64,000 nt of DNA from the NCBI GenBank assembly GCA_026874595.1, contig CM049312.1, forward strand, positions 63,396,929 to 63,460,928. The letters run 5' to 3'. Source of the stretch: Sipunculus nudus. Its lineage: Eukaryota > Annelida > Sipuncula > Golfingiida > Sipunculidae. The position numbers and the translations under genes were made by a program. This document shows, one piece after another, positions 1 through 13,650 of the stretch (position 1 is the stretch's first letter; the number at the start of each line of letters is the position of its first letter). The notes under the pieces were generated by a model. It worked only from the letters and a program-made list of their open reading frames with translations, was not told the origin of the DNA and searched no databases.

Positions 1-1118
1 TGTCATGCATGGGTTAAATCAAACAACAGACCGACAGCGTGTGGTCTTTGGCCCACTTTCAATACATTTCATTGCGAATATCCTGCACATCATCGTTTAT
101 TACTTCAAGTTTATTACCTCAACAGTGTAACTTTCGCTTTCTGGTTTGTAAAGTATTACTACCTCAAGTTCATTGAGGTCCACAAATCTATCAGTTTGGA
201 AAGCTATAAATTTATTGACATAGCGTCAAAATAATTCAAGTCCTGGACATGAATAGAAATATATTTATATTCTTTACTTTTAAAACAATCACATACGTCA
301 TCTGACCCAATAATTATCGTTGTAGGATTATGCGAAAGTCATGTGTTTGCGCGTAAAATTTAATTGATCTGTTATTCTTAGATGATTCGGTTTTTTCGAC
401 GATTATTGATTAAGACTACTCCTTAGTATGGATGGTCAATTTTAGGAATCTCGGGGAACAATGTGGCCTTCTTTGCCCATAAATGACATCAGAATTTAGC
501 TGAATACACGTTAGTGTGAATTAGTCCGTTAGGTCTTTTGCCTGGAAAACCAAGGCGGAGCGTCCCATGCAGTCAATTTATCATCAGTGGCGTGCTTTAC
601 GCGATTTGCACATTAATTGGTCTAAAAGATAGCTTCTGTTAGATTAGTGTGAATGATTGATCACGTAATTCAGGAGACAGAAGGGGACAGGAATGACTTA
701 TCTCTCTGAGGACCGTGAGATAATTAATTTAAACTAATTGGAAGAAGAAGTTGAGGTCATCAAATAGACTTCAGTGGTTCCCCGGGGAGACGTGATGCGT
801 TGATAATCACTGATGATGGGAGAGTGTTTAAGAATCTGGCATTTATGGCCGCCCTGTTCCAAAAATATGTGGACAATTAACCAGCTAAAAATATAGGTTG
901 ACACTAATTACGCCTCAAATTACAACCACGGCCGGACCGCCTGCGGCCTTTCAAAGGTTCTCTCCATCAAATCATGCCGTGGTCTGAAACGCAGGGAAGG
1001 TTGGCTGAATATAACGAGACTAGTAGTATCAGATTTGCAAAATACTAAAGGAGAGACTGAAATTGTTGCCTACTATAATGTTTTCATGTCTATTCCAAAT
1101 GCAGGTGTATCATGTGAC
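1..1118. other. Intergenic, no gene seen
   Basis: No reading frame with recognisable protein similarity, no RNA gene and no clear repeat was found here. The base composition is ordinary AT-rich non-coding DNA. Confidence 0.6.
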
Positions 1119-2543
1119 AACAAATGGTCCATTGGTCATGACGCTCAGCTGAATTCAAGAACCTTGAGCAATGGGTAAAATGACTCACAATCGTGCAATT
1201 CGCCGATAGTCCTTCGAAATGACCATATTTAGACTTTCCAAGAATATTTCACTAGGAACTCCCTTGATGCTAAGTTAGAAGTTTTTTCTTTTCAAATGCT
1301 ACAATATGTGCCCGTATGTATAATGAAGTGCTAAAGTCATGTTCCGTCATATAGCTCGTAAAAAGAGGTCACAGTAGCAATATTTAAGGTTTCAAAGAAT
1401 GTTTCAAAGGAAGCTCCCTGAATCTTAATCAAATTAGAAGTTTGTAGGTCCAGCTGTAACCAATCATGCAAATCTTTCCTAGAGGGTGCTAAAATTATGG
1501 GTTTTTTTTCACATATCTTGCAGAATAAAAGTCAGCATGGCTTCATTTTAGGTTTCCAAGGAGATTTGCCAAGGACCTCCATGGATGTGCAGTTTAAAGT
1601 TCCTAGGTCTAACGGTTATGGTTTGTGTCCTGTTTACGGCCGGACTGCTTGATTTCACGGTCTCGAAAATGGAGAAAAAATTCGTGAATTAGAAAATATA
1701 CAGATGGCGCCACTAGTCTTAAGGAACTGATGAAATATTCCATGATCAATATGCATAGAAAGAATCATGGCAATCAATGCATTAGTTATTTATATACTGG
1801 AGCTTTTGTGTCTCTTTTTATTAACTAGGGTACAACAAAAGGCCCCAAATCTTAGAGACCATTACCTTATTTCAGGTGACCAGGGATATATTTCAAGGAT
1901 CTCCATGGATGTAAAATTAGAAGGTTTTAGGTGCAACAATAAAGTTTTGTGCCCTGTTTGACTGTCTAGGTGCTTATAATACTGAATTTTTACCAGAAGC
2001 TTTTAGAATAAAGGTCACCATGACCTAACTACAGGTTTCAATGAATATTTGCCTAGGCCCTCTGTGGATGTACATTTAGCAATTTCTAGATCTAACTGTT
2101 TGTGCCCTGTCAACGGCCCGACTGCTTCGATTATTTGAAGGTCTCAAAATAGAAGGAAAAATGCGTATAAATAAGAAATTGTGCAGGAGGTGCCACTGAT
2201 TTTCAGGAAATAATGAAACAGTCCATGGTCAATATGCTTATATGCTTGGAAAGAATCATGGCAATCAATGCATTGATGATTGCGATACTAGCCTGTTGTA
2301 TCAACTTTTAAATTATTCTTGGGGTTACTTACGAGCTCCATATATAGCTCGTAGGCTATAGGTCACAATGAATAGTTTCAGGTTGCCAAGGAGATTTTTA
2401 ATGGACCTCCACAAGTTTTTAGTTAGAAGTTTCTAGGTCCAGCGGTTACAATTTTTGCCCTGTTAACCGACGACCGGACGGATGGACGACGGACAAAGAG
2501 AGATCGCTACAGCTCGGACGATTTTTAGTCAACTGAGCTAAAA
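1119..2543 (-). repeat. Dispersed tandem-cored repeat, copy A (reverse orientation)
   Basis: This stretch is the reverse complement of the repeat family also seen at 18.9-20.6, 52.3-53.1 and 57.3-58.1 kb. It begins with the terminal block containing GTCATGACGCTCAGCTGA and ends at about 2,540 with TCAACTGAGCTAAAA, the reverse complement of the other terminus. The interior repeats a block built on 'gacctagaa..cttctaac', 'gtttcatcag' and 'ggcgccac', with anchors for 'ccctgtt(a/t)a' near 1,629, 1,952, 2,106 and 2,457. A GTCCGTC-like tract lies next to the element's left end, as in the other copies. No protein is encoded; the small open frame inside it at 1.8-2.0 kb is incidental. Confidence 0.75.
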
Positions 2544-5500
2544 TCTACATATGCCGGAAACGGAATTAGAACCAGGTCCTTTGAAGTGTAAATAAATGTC
2601 ACACGTTTTACACTTCACATAATACAAGATGGAAATTATGAAAGCGTGTAAAGTTCTGCTTCTGAGTTCACTATATGTCCCACTGGGGGCAGTAAATTTT
2701 CTGTTATTGTCAAATACCAAGAACGTGTCTTTGGTGTATTGTAAATAGTTCTACACAGTACAAAACGAAAACAGTTTTTTTACGAACCTCATATATCTTT
2801 GGAATGAGTTGAAGAATATAGCCCAGGACCTTGATAAAGTACTGGCGGTTCAGTGCTTTCGACATACCGGCGCCAGACAGAACCCCATCGCTTCTCAGGG
2901 GCTATATAGCGGCAACAAGGCCTCATATGTTATGACAGTTATCATCCTCCAGGGATTTAAATTATCACATCACCAAGAACTTTTCTCAATTCCACCAGTT
3001 AGAGTCGTCGCGGGAGATCAAAGCATTACCGATTTTACAACCATCGAGGAACCCCGAACATTTCAGTAAACAAAGTCATGAAGCACGATGTTATCGCTCT
3101 CCCTGATAAGCCGTATACATTTTTCTATTTTTTTTTTTTTATACTTTGAAAATGTTTCGAAAACAGGCAAGGTCGAGGACGGCAAGGTCCGAAGTTGAGT
3201 TTGATGAAAAGACAGTCACCAAAAACGAAAATGCTGATGATAAGCCATGGATTTATAATTGTTTGTCATTATTAATTTAATCATCATTCTAAAATTCACC
3301 AACGTGGGTAAGCCCACCTCACGGCATGATGCCGATTTCTCCTCTGCTGCTCCTATATTGGTCCATTCTCCGTCATACTCTGTTCATGACTATGTTTCCG
3401 CCTTTGGTCTGTCCTGTGAGTAACCACCTTGTCGTATTTCAGTGCCGTTATCATAACCTTACTGATTCATCCCATAAGCAACTTATTAACGTTGACGTGC
3501 GGTCTTTATTTTATTACGAATTCAACTGTGTTGTAGAGATAGCAGTAAATGCACGATTTTGTAGTCATTTATATTTGACGGGTAAGTTTAAACTATCTTT
3601 ATAGTAACATGCGATTTCTTGTATCGTTTACAAGTTGGCAATCGTCAAGTTACCGGTACGAAACGGGTGTGTCTTCATGGGGTCGGAAATTTTACAAACT
3701 TGCAGGGGTATTCACCCATGTTACAACGGAAGGTGCTGCTAGAAGGTACAGAAACATATTTAACGGTTGGTCTTGTTCATTTTAAGTGACGTATAGGTCA
3801 TGAGGGCACTTTGTCACTCCTTCAGACTCTCTGAATGTTAGAGGGGCGAAATGGCACTAGTGCTAACGTATAGCATTGTCTCAAGGCGGCGGGTACGGCA
3901 TGAGATCGAATTACATCTTTGAAAAAAAATATTTGTAGCTTCAATTCGGATAAGCTTGGTGTAATCACGGCCCAAAAATGGGCTTAATATGGATTAATTT
4001 GTTATGTGGGTGTACATGAGACCAGCTGCGACCTCTAGCGTGTAAAGAGTGAAACTTATAATTGGCAATGCTGATAATCCTTTTACATTTATCACCCATA
4101 CGCCTGAGGATGGATCATTAAGCAAGCTAATCAAGCTAACGTTTACTGTTTAATTTTTTGTCTTTAACAGCGGTAAAAATTGAAATGCTTTGGGCGTATT
4201 ACTAGTAATAGGGAGTTTTAAGAATAAGCAGTTTTATGCTTTAGCAGAATAAGAATCTGTCTCAGATTCGCCACAAATGGGTTCTGTTGATACAAAACCG
4301 TCAGCTTTCGGTTCGGCTTTCTCTTTGCATAGTCAATCTGATCAAGAAGGTTTAGTGTAACATTATCCCTTTTTGCTTTGATCTATAATTGCTTCTTCGA
4401 ATAGGGAAAAGGACCTTTGTAAAACAAAAAATCAAAGAGCAAAATAAGTTATATCAATGGCGCAAGACTCATGCTAAAAATTTCAAGACAGATTGCCGCT
4501 TTCATCTTATCAATGTTATATATACCATAATTTTCCGTCAAACACGCAAAATAATTAATCAAATTTAATTTGATTATCAGGAGCATTCAACAGAGAGACA
4601 TAAATGCAGATTACAGGACATTCAGGAGTCATGTGCATTGGATTTTTGAGTGTCCCAAGGGAGAGGGGGTCTGTATCGAATCGGAAAAGGCTTAATCAAT
4701 TACTAGGATGTGATGCCATCAGCGTAATATTTCATATTGCTTTTATTTGAATATCTGGGTATTTTGAAATATGAGAGCGAGTTTTAAGTTCACAGCGCAG
4801 TTTTTGACTATTATCCGGCAATGCTCAGTGACAGCTACAAGAAGGAGTTTCAATCCTCTTAGTCTTACAGCTAAACATACGCGCGTCGGGTAGCACGCTC
4901 AGACACGCGGAACTCAGCGTCCGAAAGAGATTCCGCCCATCACAGATACTAACTCAGGTTGTCCCTGAAAGTCCTGCATTATAATTAAGTTTTATTGAAT
5001 CATAAGCATTTTGACTTTGAATGAGAATCCTTGCACTTGAAAACTAAATGTTCAAAATGTTACAACCTGGCGCAAATGTTGCCGTTTGAACGATTTCCTA
5101 TATATTTGTAAGTCAAACGGAAATGGCAACTTCCTTGGATAATGAATGAGTGGCCATACAGATGGAGGGTACTATATTTGTTGAGGTGGATCTCTACTTT
5201 TAAGAGACCTTTCATCAAGCATGCGCACTTCACGTAATGGTCGTCTGCTTTGTTCGAGTTCGTTGAGCCAGAGTTGCGGGTTTTGTTAAATGATACCAGA
5301 TACATGCCCCAGACGTAGACAGAAACCTCAACTGTAATGAAAAGACGGGAATCGTTTGCTTCCAACATATGATCACAGGCGCTTGAGTCCCTATTTGTAT
5401 AGACATTAGCTTATTTTTTATAATCTTAATAAACAATCACCTAGCCTGCAGTCAGCGTTAAACTAAGATATAACGATTGCTGGTAGTTGTTTATGTAGTG

Positions 5501-8500
5501 ACTTTACAAGGCCGGCATGTCCGTTTGTGATCAACTCTGCATCCATTAGGCGATGAAAAGACATATTAATCCTAGAGTAATATTTCCATTATTATTAACC
5601 ACTTAGGCATTAGGTTCCGGGGGAATCCCCACAGCTGACCTAGATACATGGGGATTTCCTCGTTTTGGATGACAGATGAATAATTGATGCAGATTAGTTA
5701 CAAATAAGAGCTCATCACAAATGCTACATTAGGTGTATTGGAATTGTTGATGTTTTCATAGAGAGAGAGAAAAAAACTAACCATTTAACAACTGAAAGTT
5801 TTTTCCCTTAGGAAATACATGAAGATCATTGTAATTTTAAATGATTTCTCGTATTATCGTTCATCGATCTCAATCGAGCATGCCAGGCTTGTCAACTCTC
5901 TATAGAAACAACTAGGGCAAGCATGATATCCTGGTTTAACGCCGAGTTCATGCTGGGTGATTGTTTTTAAATGGTTTTAAACATTATTTAAGTTAGTATA
6001 TATACAAATAGTGATTCAAGCGCCTGTGATTTAATATATAGCTATTAGACTCTCTTTGATATAGCGGACCCGAACTGTTAATATCAATCGTCGCAAACAG
6101 ATGTCACTAGTGTGAGTAAAAAGGTTTAATATGTGAATGTACATATCCGTTTGACAGGGTAGAGCCCTCAAAGGAACAGCCTGGAGAGAAGAGTTCTCAT
6201 AGAGATAGTCATAAATGATTTTAGCTGGAAATTTTAATTAATTTCAGTATCCTTATTAACTTCTGATAAATAAATCATCCGGGCGCATGATGTCTTGGAA
6301 GTAATCAAAAAACTATATATATGCTGTAGAGAGAAATATCAATTAACGCGTTTATTGAAGATCTATTTCAAAATGATGCCTCCATTTTAATTGTTTAATA
6401 ATATTGTGACTGATTTCGAAATAAAAAAAACTTATTTTGATTATAAAGAACAAACACAATTTCTAAAATATCCGTAACGGAAGGCTGCATTTCTCTGCAT
6501 TCTTATTTATTTGTTCCATCATGTAATCATGTACATTTTTATAAGAATCTGTGATATTTTCATATCTTTCCTATATTTTGGTAATCATAACTGAACTGAT
6601 GCCGCCGTGTTAACAAGAAAATACTATTATCTAAATGATATCGAAACTGATATCGAAATAATAAAAACTTGTTTTGTTCATCACAATCTCTAAAATATTC
6701 ATAAAATTTATACATTTCATGTTATTCTTATTTGTGTCACCGTGTAAGCATGTGCATTTTTGACAATGACAATCTCGGACATTTTTATAGCTTTGGAATA
6801 AATTAGTAATCATAACTGAACAAGATGAATTAAAGTTGTTATCAAAGATAATTAATTACACATGATGACATTTTACCCATTCTTTGTTTTATTTATAATA
6901 TAGACATTTTGGTACTAAATTTTATCTTTGATTGTAACATCAGAGGCACTTACAACCAATTCATGTCAGTATTACGTAACTAGAAAAGAAACCCGATGCC
7001 TCCAACTGAACAGCTCCTAATTAGCCGTGTTGATTTCTTGAATGAACGTTATGAAACCCACGACGTTTTGTGAAGCTTACTGAGACATTATTAAACCATG
7101 TGAGGGATGAACCGTAGATAAAGCGGGACTGAGACGTAAAAGTGTTCATTCATCCTTTAACGACACTTTAATTGGGAATTTCTTCCATTAATCTCAACAT
7201 TTCTGAGAGGTTGCATCATCTTACAGATTTACGTCATTCACTACAAATAACGTTATTTAATTCAGTTTTTTTTTGTCCTTCAAATCTTTAAGATCCTTTC
7301 ATGTTCAACTCGGTGGCTGAAAACCTATCACGAAAGAGAGAATTCCAGGAAATAAAACGGACACACTGCATGGCGCTTTCTAGTCAAACTGATATGAATT
7401 GTGACGGGAGTAACACATTACTGGTGGTTATTCCTACAATAACATTTTAACGCTCAACTTTGCCGATACATGTCCTTCCCCCCCCCCCCCAAACTCTCGC
7501 AGCATATAGACTCTCGCCTGCACGCTGTGCTCGCACCCCCGGCCCCGTATCGAAACCTGAAAGGTTTATTTCTCTTAGCAGCTTGAACCCACTCATAAGG
7601 CAGTCATCTTTCCTACACATTAAGACCCGGGTATCACATGTAATATGTCAAATTAATGAGATAAACACGATCTGATCGTGACGTCACAAAAACTAGGTCA
7701 CTTACCACATGGTGCCAGGGCTGCATCAGGCACTGAGCTACTTATTTACACTACCATACCAGTCAGGACCATATATAGTAGTATTTACTTTTTCATATTA
7801 TAGAAGAATCCCTGGCAAGCTGTGTGAAGACATCAGTCATTTTTTTAAATACTACATTAATTATATAAAATAGTGAAGTTTTTGGTGGGAGGTGCATTAG
7901 TGCCCTGTTTGAAGTAAGGATTGGCATTAGGATTGCATGTGAATGGTGATTAATGGTTAAGGATTTGATGATATTTCTAATATTTATTAATTAGGGGGGA
8001 TGGGAGAGGGATTAGACGAGAGTATTATTCTATTTTGTTTTCAAGCCATTCAAACTATGAAGCAGATAACACATTTTTGTTAGAGAACACATTTCTAAGT
8101 GGACAATATGTTTTCCTAATTGGCAGCTGGTCAGAAAGAACATGATATCCTATTAAATCGTTCAAGTTTGATTGCAGTTTTCGTACATTATGAAACATCA
8201 CTTTTGCAGCACTACTGACACTCATATATGCATGTATATGATGAACAGCAAAGCTTTTGTCAATAAGTTCAGTATTTGCAAGATCATGATATTCATATAT
8301 AAATTTAAATCTATGTGGCACTTTTTAAATTGTGTTTAAGACAAGAGATTGATTTAACAGTGTTTTGGGCTGTATGATTACTTAATCATTTTCTGTCCTA
8401 CGATATTATGTTCTTAGGTGTCCTCTCTGATAGAACCAGATATGATCTATTGCAGTAAATAGGCCTGTGCATTTTGTTTCAATGGTTTAAGTGTAGCCTT

Positions 8501-9430
8501 ATTTATTGGGATAACCAAACTTATTGTGGGGCATGGCAGTGTACACGTAACTTCTCTGATTATGACACAGATCCAAGATACAGGGATGCTATCATGTAGA
8601 TAAACTGTGCTGATTTTATGGCTTGCAGTCAAGCTGGGTTGTGCTTCTTGCCTTACGGCCAAGTGCGCATGCGCCAGTTGGGAGTCATTGTTTGCAAACA
8701 TTGGATGTGTCTATACTGCTAGAAATAATTGTTCTTTATCATCTCTTTAAACCGCTGATCAGAGGCCATATATTCTTAAACCCGTCGAAGAAGTTCTTCT
8801 CGATAATAACCGTTAATTCGAGAATTTATGACCAGTTTTAATTGTGACAGAAAGCTTGGGATTAATGATTAATGATAATGAAGTGTATCTCAATTAGGAT
8901 CAACGTCATAAAACAATGAAGTTTTTCCTTCACTCTTAAAACCATACAGTTTTTCCTGTTAAATAGATTTTTCCAACTACACTGCTGAAACCTGCAGCCG
9001 GCTGACGACCCTTACTGACTTTTTGCTTTGGTTATATTAACTGACTACATGTCTTTATATCAACAAAAATATATTTTAAAACTAAAATGATTTAAGTATA
9101 AAATATATAATTAGCGGTATATATTTATTATATATAATTACATAAAATATGTATTATATTCATAACTGTATCTATTATTACTTTTGACAAGCAAACTTTG
9201 CATCTATGCTAAATACATCGGATATGTGAAGAAAGGGGATGTTATGTATCAATTGATATTTCTTCAATAGTTAAAATTTGAAATATTTTTTAGAAATGCA
9301 TTTTTGAGTTCAAAAGTCTAAATCTTTACAGTTTTTTGTTTAAGTCCTCCACATGTAGCGGAATCGTATAGTTTCTCACAAAACGACAAATATTTGTTAT
9401 TTTTATTTAACACTAATTTCTGTTGAAGCA
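2544..9430. other. Long intergenic stretch, no supported gene
   Basis: About 6.9 kb in which I see only scattered open frames of 60-100 codons without domain features, conserved motifs or convincing splice signals. It holds a short poly-C run (about 7,480-7,491) and ordinary AT-rich sequence. Distal exons or regulatory elements of a gene outside the window cannot be excluded from sequence reading alone. Confidence 0.5.
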
Positions 9431-9431
9431 A

Positions 9432-9690
9432 TGGAAACACAATCTGGGGGACATATCAGTACCGGGGAACAAATGTACAATTGAACATAAGTACCGGGGA
9501 ACATAATTATAGGGGAACATAGGTATAACGGGGAGAATAATTACCGGGGAACATATATACCGGGAAACATGACTACTTTGGAACATACGTACTGGGGAAC
9601 ATAATTATCGAGGATCATAAATACCGGGGAACATATTTACCGGGGAACATAGGTACCGGGGAACATAATTACCGAGGAACAGTTCATCTA
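9432..9690. repeat. Degenerate ~17-bp tandem array (GGGGAACATA units)
   Basis: The sequence repeats a unit close to ACCGGGGAACATAATT more than ten times. The spacing is roughly 17-18 bp, with substitutions and one-base length changes (CCGGGAAACAT, CGAGGATCAT, TACTGGGGAACAT). The array ends abruptly on both sides in non-repetitive DNA. There is no associated gene. The units are too degenerate and too closely spaced to be a CRISPR-like array, and a minisatellite is the simplest reading. Confidence 0.8.
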
Positions 9691-12089
9691 GTCTACATGA
9701 CGCGTATTGCGGATGGTCTTGGAGAAGGTTTATCTTATACTAATAATAGGAATTTGGTCCACCTTTGTTCGCATTGTTCTCTGAAGCTGCGTTGCGAATG
9801 ACACTGCGCCATACTTCATTTTAAAGGTTGTTGTGTCCACAGTGACATGGCGGATATTAGAATAAATAGTTTTTAATTTACACATCATTTTGAGTGATGT
9901 TTGCGTGTTTTCTGACTTGAGTGGAGACTACCACCGAAAACAGCCGAATTGCCTTCGGCTTAGATCTCCTTGCCTGTTATTTCCCTCCAGAGCAGGATAG
10001 AAGATGATATTGTGCATGTGAATAATACTCCTTTCATGCAGTTAGGGATTTAAGCATGTTTTACCTGACATTTGACCATGACTCTGACCTACGTGCGTGG
10101 TCAGTAAAAACAAACGATTCTCGCTTTATGGAAAGGAGGGGTTCAACCAAGGGAGACTTATGACGAAACCTATAACACGTTCCTCATTTCCGGAAAAGGT
10201 GTGGGATTGGTTTTAGGCGGGATTTCCAGGCCTTGAAATTGGTCTGATACGATTAAAAACGGTTGCGACTTCACTTGGGTCCGCTAATGTTACTAACAAT
10301 CGATATGCATGTTTCCGTATCTTTCTTCAGAAATAGTTACCTTGTCTTAAAACGTACATTTAGTTCATCTTTCATGTCTTCCTCACATCAACCCATACTT
10401 TATACGTTCAAAAACCGTAACCAGTCAAAGATCATCGAAAATCTGAATGCCTCCGCGCCAGATTCCGCTTCGCAAATGTAAATATTCCTCACCAGATCTT
10501 CAGGGTAAACAATATCAGAATATGAATTTCTTGCCACGAGCGAAGCGTCGCAAAAAAATACAAAAAATGTACTTATCTTATTGTGACAGTATCACACTGA
10601 AAATCTATATTTTCTTTTATTTTTTAAAATAAAAATATGAGCCAAACTTCCTCACCTTAATTCATTAATTTCCCCAACCCCGGTGAAAAGCCCGGTATAC
10701 CAGGTTTAATAGGTAGTTTTGTAGTTAATTCCTACAAGGTGTATATTTGCAAATTCCTATAAACAAAAATCAAACAAAGCACGAACATTCAATCAGCGAA
10801 TAAACACTGATGAAAATATAATCCCCTTTGGTGGGATCAATAAACTTTTAATACTGACGTCAGTTGTCAGTTATTAGATCCGGCGTAACTGATACATGTT
10901 TAAAAAAACAGTTGGTAATTATATAAGGATATAATTAGTGTAACTGATATTGTAGAAACGAATGTTCATTGGAAATCGGGTTTTATTGTAACTACTGAAA
11001 AATCTTGTAAGTACTATTGGAGGTCCCCACCTGTCTCTAAGCTGTTATGGCCTGAGGGGAATTACCTTTGGCAAGCCAGTAAATCCAACGGCAAATCTGC
11101 AGCATAATCCGATTATTATGTCTCGTGAGCCTAATGAGAGGTGATTCCGGCTTTGTAATCATGATAAGCCCGTGTGCTACCGATGACATGCTGATTTCGA
11201 AAGGCTGAGCTATGCTCTATGTTTTTGTCTGTTTATTCATGATGACTTTAGTGGTAGCTGTGTAAATATCAAACTAACTTGCTATTAATAATTTTGGAAC
11301 TTATTTAGTGAATCCGTTACAGTTACAGGATAAATTATGATACATTAAAGTTTAAGCGCCAAAAAAAAAACAGAAAAAAGTTTTGCATGGACTGGAATAA
11401 AAATTAAATTTTTGCCAACACTCTTCACGCATGCAAATGGTATTACTGGTGACAAAGAAATACTGAACTTGTGCCGGGCAGGAGCACTATAAATTTCCTT
11501 TCTCTAGCGTAGTTAACCTGCGTGTAAGTGAGTCGGAAATGATTTTGCCTATACATTAATCCGGAAATTCTGATGATCCACGTTGGTTAAGATCAGAACA
11601 CTACATGGACGCAAGGCAAGCGTTAGTTAATTAAAGAACCATTCTCTAGTTGCCTAAGAAGCAGTTGTACCTATCACGTGCGTGTTTTTTCATCTTATTT
11701 AGTTCATATCATCTAGTAAACCTTGTATCTGACATATTAATCATGACAATTCAACTTGAATGCTATTTTCATAACATGATGTGGCAACAGGATAAGTGGC
11801 TTCGGTATAAGACATTGAAATTTTTAACTGCTATTTCGTCGTTTTCATGTGCGTTTGTATGAGCCATGACGTTGCTGATCCCGAGGTGCTGCTGTGCGTG
11901 TAAACAACAGATTACTTGCGTCCGACCCACAGACATACTACAACCGTGAATTATTTTGCCCGTTAAGCACCTGAGGCCGAAAGAGTGGGTTAGGGATTAT
12001 TTCTTAGATTTCAAGCGTTTCGTGACAGCTTCGTATGTTAGTAAATGTTTACCCAGCTAGATTTAGCTTCTTCAACCGCTTACAATAAC
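9691..12089. other. Intergenic, no supported gene
   Basis: Only short open frames without recognisable features occur here, together with small A-runs such as at 11,360-11,370. Nothing else could be supported. Confidence 0.5.
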
Positions 12090-12290
12090 ACAATAACAGT
12101 AAGCCAATTACAGACCGATAGCACTGTCAACTATAATGTCGAAACTTTTAAGTTTGAAATTTTGGAAAAAATTAACACTATATTAATCTAAAACACAATC
12201 GGTTTGGATACAAAACGGGTCATGGGAACAAAACTTTGTGTATAGGGTTGCTCAAATTAAGAGATTCTTAGATTTTACAAAAACTATGGT
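12090..12290 (+). pseudogene. Fragment of a non-LTR retrotransposon reverse transcriptase
   Basis: Two conserved early reverse-transcriptase motifs can be read on the plus strand. NYRPIALS lies at 12,106-12,129, followed by STIMSKLL, and about 100 bp downstream RFGYKTGHG occurs in a different frame (about 12,198-12,226). Between them 'EILEKINT' appears in a third frame. The order and spacing match the start of the RT domain in LINE elements, where the 'NYRPI' motif is followed by an 'N(Q/R)FG(F/Y)..GH' block. The three frames imply at least two indels. The catalytic YxDD region is missing; the fragment stops where a TTA microsatellite begins. It is a dead remnant, and its clade cannot be assigned from so little sequence. 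Confidence 0.7.
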
Positions 12291-12309
12291 CCTTCAGTCT
12301 GCAATAAAC

Positions 12310-12360
12310 CAGTATTATTATTCATGTTATAATTATTATTCATGTTATAATTATTATTCA

Positions 12361-12418
<58 letters not shown>

Positions 12419-12484
12419 ATTTTATTTCAATTATTAATATTCTTCTTCTTCTTCTTCTTCTTATTATTATTATTATTATTATAA
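12310..12484. repeat. Compound (TTA)n / (CTT)n microsatellite
   Basis: Three copies of a 15-bp unit (TTCATGTTATAATTA) run into a long (TTA)n tract. A short spacer follows and then (CTT)n(ATT)n. The long tyrosine- and isoleucine-rich open frame across this segment is a by-product of the trinucleotide repeat. Confidence 0.9.
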
Positions 12485-13455
12485 CACGATTTTGGGATCG
12501 TCCCATAAAAAGGATCCACACATGGCGGAGGCCTGCAGTCCTCATAAAACAGATTCCTATTCCCTACATTATAACTGTGTTCATTGATGAGTAAACACGG
12601 GTGCAGCGTAAAGATGATACTAGTTCTCTTTCAACTTCGACTGATGTAATATGCATGGACAACGCAGATGGAATGGAATGGCCATTTGCTACGGCTTTGT
12701 GAAATATTTATTTACATGACAAAGGCCCGTGGTGTCCCTTTTCAGTGACGGAATATGTTAGCATGACGATGTCTCGTATTCTCTGGCATCCTTGCATTGG
12801 GTCTGGCGAGCGTTACTCAGCAGTGAATAATTATTTATTATTGCAGCCATTGTTCATACGTCACAGCTTGTGTCCTCTTGGTACATGTCCTTCACTTAAT
12901 AAAACACTTAATTCACTTTATCCATGCCGATCATCTGAAATTCTGAGATTTTGTTTTAACCCAATCGTCAATATATTTACCAAGTGTACTAAATCTTCTA
13001 CTTTATTTTAGAAATTGCTTTTTAATTATATTGATAATATAACTGTTTTAAATTGCATAGACATTGAGATTACTGAATATTAATCACAAATACAAATAAA
13101 AAAAGCGATGGCACTGAGTAGATCGCAAATTTTCCGCAAGGAAAAACAATCCTAGTGGAGCTGTCCTAGGCACCTTGGGGTTGCAGTACAAGCTATTGGG
13201 TTCGGATCAATTCAAAGTTACGACTTAAGATGTACTCACCAGTTTTGATTGTACTCCTTCATGTTTTTTTTCTGCCTGTCATTTTCCCCCACAATTATGA
13301 TGAAAAATAATGTATCCCGTATCAAGTACTAAAATGAATCACATTTCAAGTAAACTTACATATTTCAATGCGGTGACAATTGAAAAGGCATTTTCATCAC
13401 ATGATTGCCCTAATGAACTCCAGTAAAAACATCCCCTCAGAAACGGTATTTGAGA

Positions 13456-13493
<38 letters not shown>

Positions 13494-13650
13494 CTTTCTC
13501 TCTCTCGATATATATAAATATATATATTTATATATATATATAAATATATGTATATATATATATATAGCGAGAGAGAGAGAGAGAGAGAGGGAGAGAGACA
13601 TTTGATAAATAAATAAATAAATACATATATATATATATATATATATTTCA
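13456..13650. repeat. Compound (CT)n-(TA)n-(GA)n-(TAAA)n-(TA)n microsatellite
   Basis: The order is (CT)n from about 13,456, (TA)n with TAAA interruptions to about 13,566, a (GA)n block, a few TAAA units and a final (TA)n. The CT and GA blocks are complementary and could form a hairpin around the TA core. Overlapping open frames here encode only serine/leucine or tyrosine/isoleucine repeats. Confidence 0.9.

Noticed and set aside
9432-9690. CRISPR-like array
   Set aside because: Units are about 17 bp, degenerate and head-to-tail with no unique spacers, in eukaryotic DNA.
12238-12594. 118-codon plus-strand open frame
   Set aside because: Its centre is the (TTA)n/(CTT)n microsatellite; only the LINE fragment at its left is meaningful, and in other frames.
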